Assembly (NCBI GenBank): GCA_002417965.1
Contig: DIDD01000059.1
Coordinates: 1 to 9,419 of the forward strand
Direction: 5' to 3'
DNA: 9,419 bases
DNA from: Veillonellaceae bacterium UBA5809
GTDB taxonomy: Bacteria > Bacillota > Negativicutes > Veillonellales > Dialisteraceae
The notes below the pieces were generated by a model. It was not told where the DNA came from, searched no databases, and saw only the letters and a list, made by a program, of their open reading frames with translations. Within the stretch, counting starts at the first letter, position 1. The number at the start of each line of letters is the position of its first letter. Both the position numbers and the translations under genes were made by a program. Below, one piece after another: positions 6,630 through 9,419 of this stretch.

Positions 6630-7491
6630 CGACGTCCTTTAAATACTGGCTGAATGAATCCTTCAGGTCCGGACGGCGCAGGGCAAATTCAACGGTGGCT
6701 TTCAGAAATCCCAGTTTATCGCCCACATCATACCGCCTGCCTTCAAAATGGTATGCATATACTGATTCTCTATGTGCCATGACACGAAGTGCATCTGTCA
6801 GCTGAATTTCCCCGCCTTTTCCGGGCTTGGTGCTCTGCAGCACGTCAAATACGTCAGGCGTAATAATATAGCGTCCCAAAACCGCCATACGGCTTGGGGC
6901 TTCAGACAGGGCCGGTTTTTCCACCATATCCTGAACGCGCATCAGCCGGGCATCGTCTGTGACTGTCCCTTTGATAATCCCGTAAGAGGAAACCTTGCTT
7001 TCCGGCACCGGCTGGCAGCCCAGAACGGTGGCTCCTGTTCTGTCATACACATCCATAAGCTGCTTAAGGGCAGGTTTTTCCGGGTGGTATACCACATCAT
7101 CCCCCAAAAGTACAGCAAATGGTTCATGATCCATAAAAGCACGCGCATAGAGAATGGCATCTCCCAGTCCATTCATGTGTTTCTGCCTTATATAATGAAT
7201 GCTGACGGAGGAAATTTTTCTGACTTCTTCCAAAAGATCCAGTTTTCCATGTTCCTTCAGGTGCATTTCCAGTTCAGGGGAACTGTCAAAATGATCTTCA
7301 ATCGCTCTTTTGGCATGCCCGCTGATAATCAGTATTTCCTGTATGCCGCTCTGCAGCGCTTCCTCTACAATGTACTGGATCGTCGGTTTATCTACAATGG
7401 GAAGCATTTCCTTCGGCGTTGCTTTTGTGGCCGGCAGGAAGCGGGTTCCGAATCCTGCTGCCGGTATCACTGCTTTTCTTATTTTGCTCAT
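6607..7491 (-). CDS. galU: UTP--glucose-1-phosphate uridylyltransferase
   Basis: GalU (GtaB in Bacillus) makes UDP-glucose from UTP and glucose-1-phosphate, feeding envelope polysaccharides, glycolipids and the Leloir pathway. The protein has 294 residues, the normal size for the family. The nucleotide-binding loop is AAGFGTRFLPATKATPKEM (11-29), with the conserved PKEM lysine at K27. LLGDDV (128-133) is the metal- and sugar-binding stretch, MVEKP (189-193) carries the conserved lysine, and GKGGEIQLTDAL (224-235) and YDVGDKLGFLKA (254-265) are typical of the bacterial enzyme. The frame continues upstream to 7545, but the ATG at 7491 starts exactly where the family begins (MSKIRKAVIPAAG) and has AGAGGGG six bases ahead, so I use it. 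It lies 19 bases after the galE stop, and its end overlaps the acetyltransferase gene. Confidence 0.97.
   Translation of the reverse strand: MSKIRKAVIPAAGFGTRFLPATKATPKEMLPIVDKPTIQYIVEEALQSGIQEILIISGHAKRAIEDHFDSSPELEMHLKEHGKLDLLEEVRKISSVSIHYIRQKHMNGLGDAILYARAFMDHEPFAVLLGDDVVYHPEKPALKQLMDVYDRTGATVLGCQPVPESKVSSYGIIKGTVTDDARLMRVQDMVEKPALSEAPSRMAVLGRYIITPDVFDVLQSTKPGKGGEIQLTDALRVMAHRESVYAYHFEGRRYDVGDKLGFLKATVEFALRRPDLKDSFSQYLKDVVADYEKK
6635..6640 (-). promoter_or_regulatory. Ribosome binding site supporting a TTG start for the acetyltransferase
   Basis: AAAGGA on the minus strand lies inside the 3' end of galU, five bases before TTG (6629-6627) and 14 bases before ATG (6620-6618). The spacing favours TTG. 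The two options differ by only three residues. Confidence 0.55.
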
Positions 7492-7497
7492 TGTTTT

Positions 7498-7504
7498 CCC
7501 CTCT
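7498..7504 (-). promoter_or_regulatory. Ribosome binding site that sets the galU start
   Basis: AGAGGGG on the minus strand lies six bases before the ATG at 7491. It excludes the longer frame, which would add 18 non-conserved residues and overlap galE. Confidence 0.8.
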
Positions 7505-7510
7505 TCACGG

Positions 7511-8482
7511 TTAGAACTTTCTTTTTTGCTCCCAATGCCATGCATCGGTGAGAATCGTTTTTAAATCACTTTTCCGGGGCACCCAATGAAGCAGCTTCTC
7601 CGCTTTTTCATTTCCCGCCACCAGAACAGCCGGATCTCCCGCCCGCCGGCCCACAATTTCAAAGGGAACTTTCAGTCCTGACAGTTCTTCAAAGGTTTTG
7701 ATAATTTCCAATACGGTAAATCCGGTCTCGCTTCCGAGGTTAAAGGAGTCGGTGCATTGTTTTTCCATGATATAGGAAAGGCCTAGATAATGGGCTTCTG
7801 CCAGATCTTCCACATGAACATAGTCGCGGATGCAGCTCCCGTCTCTGGTATCATAGTCATTCCCAAATACTTTCATCGGCGGTCTTTTTCCCATGGCCGC
7901 CTGAATCACAATGGGAATTAAATGGGTTTCCGGGCTGTGGGATTCGCCGATCAGTGCATCGCCTGCATCGCCCGCAGCATTAAAATAACGGAATGAACAG
8001 GAATGAAGTCCATAGGCCCTCTCATAATCACGGAGCATCATTTCTCCGATCAGTTTCGTTTCTCCATAGGGATTAATCGGATCTTTAGGATGTGTTTCAG
8101 AAATGGGAATGGTGCAGGGTTCTCCAAAAACAGCCGCCGATGATGAAAATACAGCATACCGGATATGATGATCAACAGCGGCATTCAGCAGTGTCAGCAT
8201 GTTGGTTACATTGTTTTGAAAATATTTGGACGGATTTTTCACAGATTCACCCACCGAAGTAAAAGCGGCAAAGTGAATGACGGCTTCAATTGCATGGCTG
8301 CGGAAAATCTGGTCAAGTAAATTGCCGTCTCCTACATTTCCCTGGATAAAGCTGCCCTGCACTGCTTCTTTGTGTCCCTCACTTAAATCATCAAGAATCA
8401 GCGTTTCAATTCCTTTTTCGTTAAAAAAACGGCTGCAGTGGCTTCCGATATAACCGGCGCCTCCCGTAATCAATACTTTCAT
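7511..8482 (-). CDS. galE: UDP-glucose 4-epimerase
   Basis: GalE interconverts UDP-glucose and UDP-galactose using tightly bound NAD; some relatives also act on the N-acetylated sugars. The 323-residue protein is a short-chain dehydrogenase/reductase of the extended type. It begins with the Rossmann loop GGAGYIG (7-13), followed by the acidic pair D31-D32 (LILDDLSEGH) that contacts the NAD ribose. The catalytic set is the serine cluster FSSSAAVFG (112-120) and Y139-x-x-x-K143 in NPYGETK. SFRYFNAAGD (163-172), RDGSCIRDYVHVEDLA (213-228) and FNLGSETGFTVLE (247-259) are strong GalE signatures. The ATG at 8482 has AGGAGG five bases upstream, and that site overlaps the murB stop codon. Its product pool is shared with GalU encoded next door. 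The motifs do not show whether it accepts UDP-GlcNAc. Confidence 0.97.
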   Translation of the reverse strand: MKVLITGGAGYIGSHCSRFFNEKGIETLILDDLSEGHKEAVQGSFIQGNVGDGNLLDQIFRSHAIEAVIHFAAFTSVGESVKNPSKYFQNNVTNMLTLLNAAVDHHIRYAVFSSSAAVFGEPCTIPISETHPKDPINPYGETKLIGEMMLRDYERAYGLHSCSFRYFNAAGDAGDALIGESHSPETHLIPIVIQAAMGKRPPMKVFGNDYDTRDGSCIRDYVHVEDLAEAHYLGLSYIMEKQCTDSFNLGSETGFTVLEIIKTFEELSGLKVPFEIVGRRAGDPAVLVAGNEKAEKLLHWVPRKSDLKTILTDAWHWEQKRKF

Positions 8483-8487
8483 AGTCT

Positions 8488-8493
8488 CCTCCT
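8488..8493 (-). promoter_or_regulatory. Ribosome binding site of galE, overlapping the murB stop
   Basis: AGGAGG on the minus strand is five bases before the galE ATG and abuts the murB TGA (8495-8493). The ten-base gap between the genes leaves no room for a promoter, which supports co-transcription. Confidence 0.8.
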
Positions 8494-9410
8494 CACTGCT
8501 CCTCTTCTTCCCCTACAATCTGTACTTCCGGCTCAATGGATACTCCGTATTTATCTCTCACCCGCTGCTGCACTTCCTGCATCAGACTGATCATGTCGCG
8601 GCATGTGGCATGTCCTCTGTTGATTAAGAATCCCGCATGTTTTTCACTGACTTGGGCATCTCCTACAGAGAATCCCTTCAGCCCCAATTCTTCAATCATT
8701 GCCCCCACAAAATGTCCAGGCGGTCTTTTGAAGGTGCTCCCCGCACTCCTGTATTCCAGAGGCTGCTTCGACCGCCGGCGGTTCTGCAGATCTTCCATCC
8801 GTTTTCTGATCTCCTCCTGGCTGTCCGGATAAAGATGAAGCGCCAGACTGATAATAATTTCATGGGTCTGCATAAACAGACTGTGCCGGTAGGCATATCC
8901 GATTTCATCCTGATTATAAATGCGTATCTGCCCCTTCGGATCACAGGTTGTCGCTGACGCCACAATTTTTGACATTTCGCCGCCGTAGGCGCCGGCGTTC
9001 ATATAAGCAGCCCCCCCGACAGATCCAGGAATCCCGCTGGCAAATTCCATGCCTGCCAATCCGCATGCCAGTGCAAAACGGGCTACTTTCCCTGTGGGAT
9101 TGCCCGAATCTGTAATAATGCTTTGGCCGTCGCAGACCAATTGGTTCATCAGTTCCGTAGAAAGCACCACGCCCCGTATCCCCTTGTCTCTGACAAGAAG
9201 ATTCGCGCCGCCTCCTATAATAAACAGCGGATACCCTTCTTCTGAGGATATCCGGCATATGTCGCAAAGTTCCTTTTTAGAACGGGGCAGCAGAAAACAA
9301 TCGGCCGGCCCGCCGATGCCAAATGTCGTATGGCGGCTCATCGGCTCCGATTCAAGAATCTGCCTGTCCGATAAAACCGACGAAAGAGCATTATGCCCTG
9401 AATGATTCAT
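8493..9410 (-). CDS. murB: UDP-N-acetylenolpyruvoylglucosamine reductase MurB
   Basis: MurB is the FAD- and NADPH-dependent enzyme that reduces enolpyruvyl-UDP-GlcNAc to UDP-N-acetylmuramic acid, the second committed step of cytoplasmic peptidoglycan synthesis. The 305 residues fit the shorter type II MurB found in Bacillota. The N-terminus has HTTFGIGGPAD (27-37). FAD binding is shown by IGGGANLLVRDKGIRG (65-80) and GMEFASGIPGSVGGAAYMNAGAYGGE (120-145). YRHSLFM (174-180), the type II substrate-binding segment, follows. The catalytic serine is probably S225 in SAGSTFKRP (222-230), and the catalytic glutamate E295 in IEPEV. SEKHAGFLIN (255-264) is also conserved. The ATG at 9410 gives a normal-length N-terminus, but only nine bases upstream are visible, so its ribosome site and promoter cannot be checked. 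galE follows ten bases later. Confidence 0.97.
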   Translation of the reverse strand: MNHSGHNALSSVLSDRQILESEPMSRHTTFGIGGPADCFLLPRSKKELCDICRISSEEGYPLFIIGGGANLLVRDKGIRGVVLSTELMNQLVCDGQSIITDSGNPTGKVARFALACGLAGMEFASGIPGSVGGAAYMNAGAYGGEMSKIVASATTCDPKGQIRIYNQDEIGYAYRHSLFMQTHEIIISLALHLYPDSQEEIRKRMEDLQNRRRSKQPLEYRSAGSTFKRPPGHFVGAMIEELGLKGFSVGDAQVSEKHAGFLINRGHATCRDMISLMQEVQQRVRDKYGVSIEPEVQIVGEEEEQ

Positions 9411-9419
9411 ACTGAATTC

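Noticed and set aside
6772..7551. Open frame of 259 codons on the plus strand
   Set aside because: It is antisense to galU, has an unnatural composition and has no supporting start signal.
9414..9419. EcoRI-type GAATTC at the right edge, considered as a cloning junction
   Set aside because: A six-base site at an edge can occur by chance and nothing else suggests vector sequence.

Overview
The window is an ordinary-looking stretch of bacterial chromosome in which every supported gene lies on the minus strand, so it reads from right to left. It is densely packed: most junctions are overlaps or gaps of 10-40 bases, and no stretch over 300 bases lacks a gene. Strong AGGAGG-type ribosome binding sites, moderate GC content, the order miaB-mutS-mutL and an Asp23-like domain all point to Bacillota (Firmicutes). 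A Negativicutes-type organism is possible, but that is only a guess from gene content. I see no insertion sequence, phage gene, CRISPR array, tRNA or rRNA.

Region 1 (9410 down to about 6061) reads murB, galE, galU, then a GNAT acetyltransferase. MurB makes UDP-N-acetylmuramic acid for peptidoglycan. GalU makes UDP-glucose, and GalE interconverts it with UDP-galactose. Together they form a cell-envelope sugar-nucleotide cluster. Spacing suggests one transcript, whose promoter lies beyond the right edge of the window. It ends at a compact intrinsic terminator whose hairpin loop contains the acetyltransferase stop codon.

Region 2 (about 6081 down to 1, continuing past the left edge) begins at a strong extended -10 promoter whose -35 element sits inside that same terminator hairpin. 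It reads: a protein of unknown function with an N-terminal P-loop NTPase region and a C-terminal Asp23/Gls24-like domain; miaB (tRNA ms2i6A37 methylthiotransferase); mutS (mismatch recognition); and mutL (mismatch-repair ATPase), cut by the window edge after 389 codons. miaB-mutS-mutL linkage is common in Bacillota.

The least understood gene is the P-loop/Asp23-like protein (5137-5976). The most unusual non-coding structure is the overlap of stop codon, terminator and promoter at 6052-6090. I found no convincing new multi-gene system here. Two gene starts (miaB and galU) were moved downstream from the longest open frame because clear ribosome binding sites lie just ahead of the later start codons.
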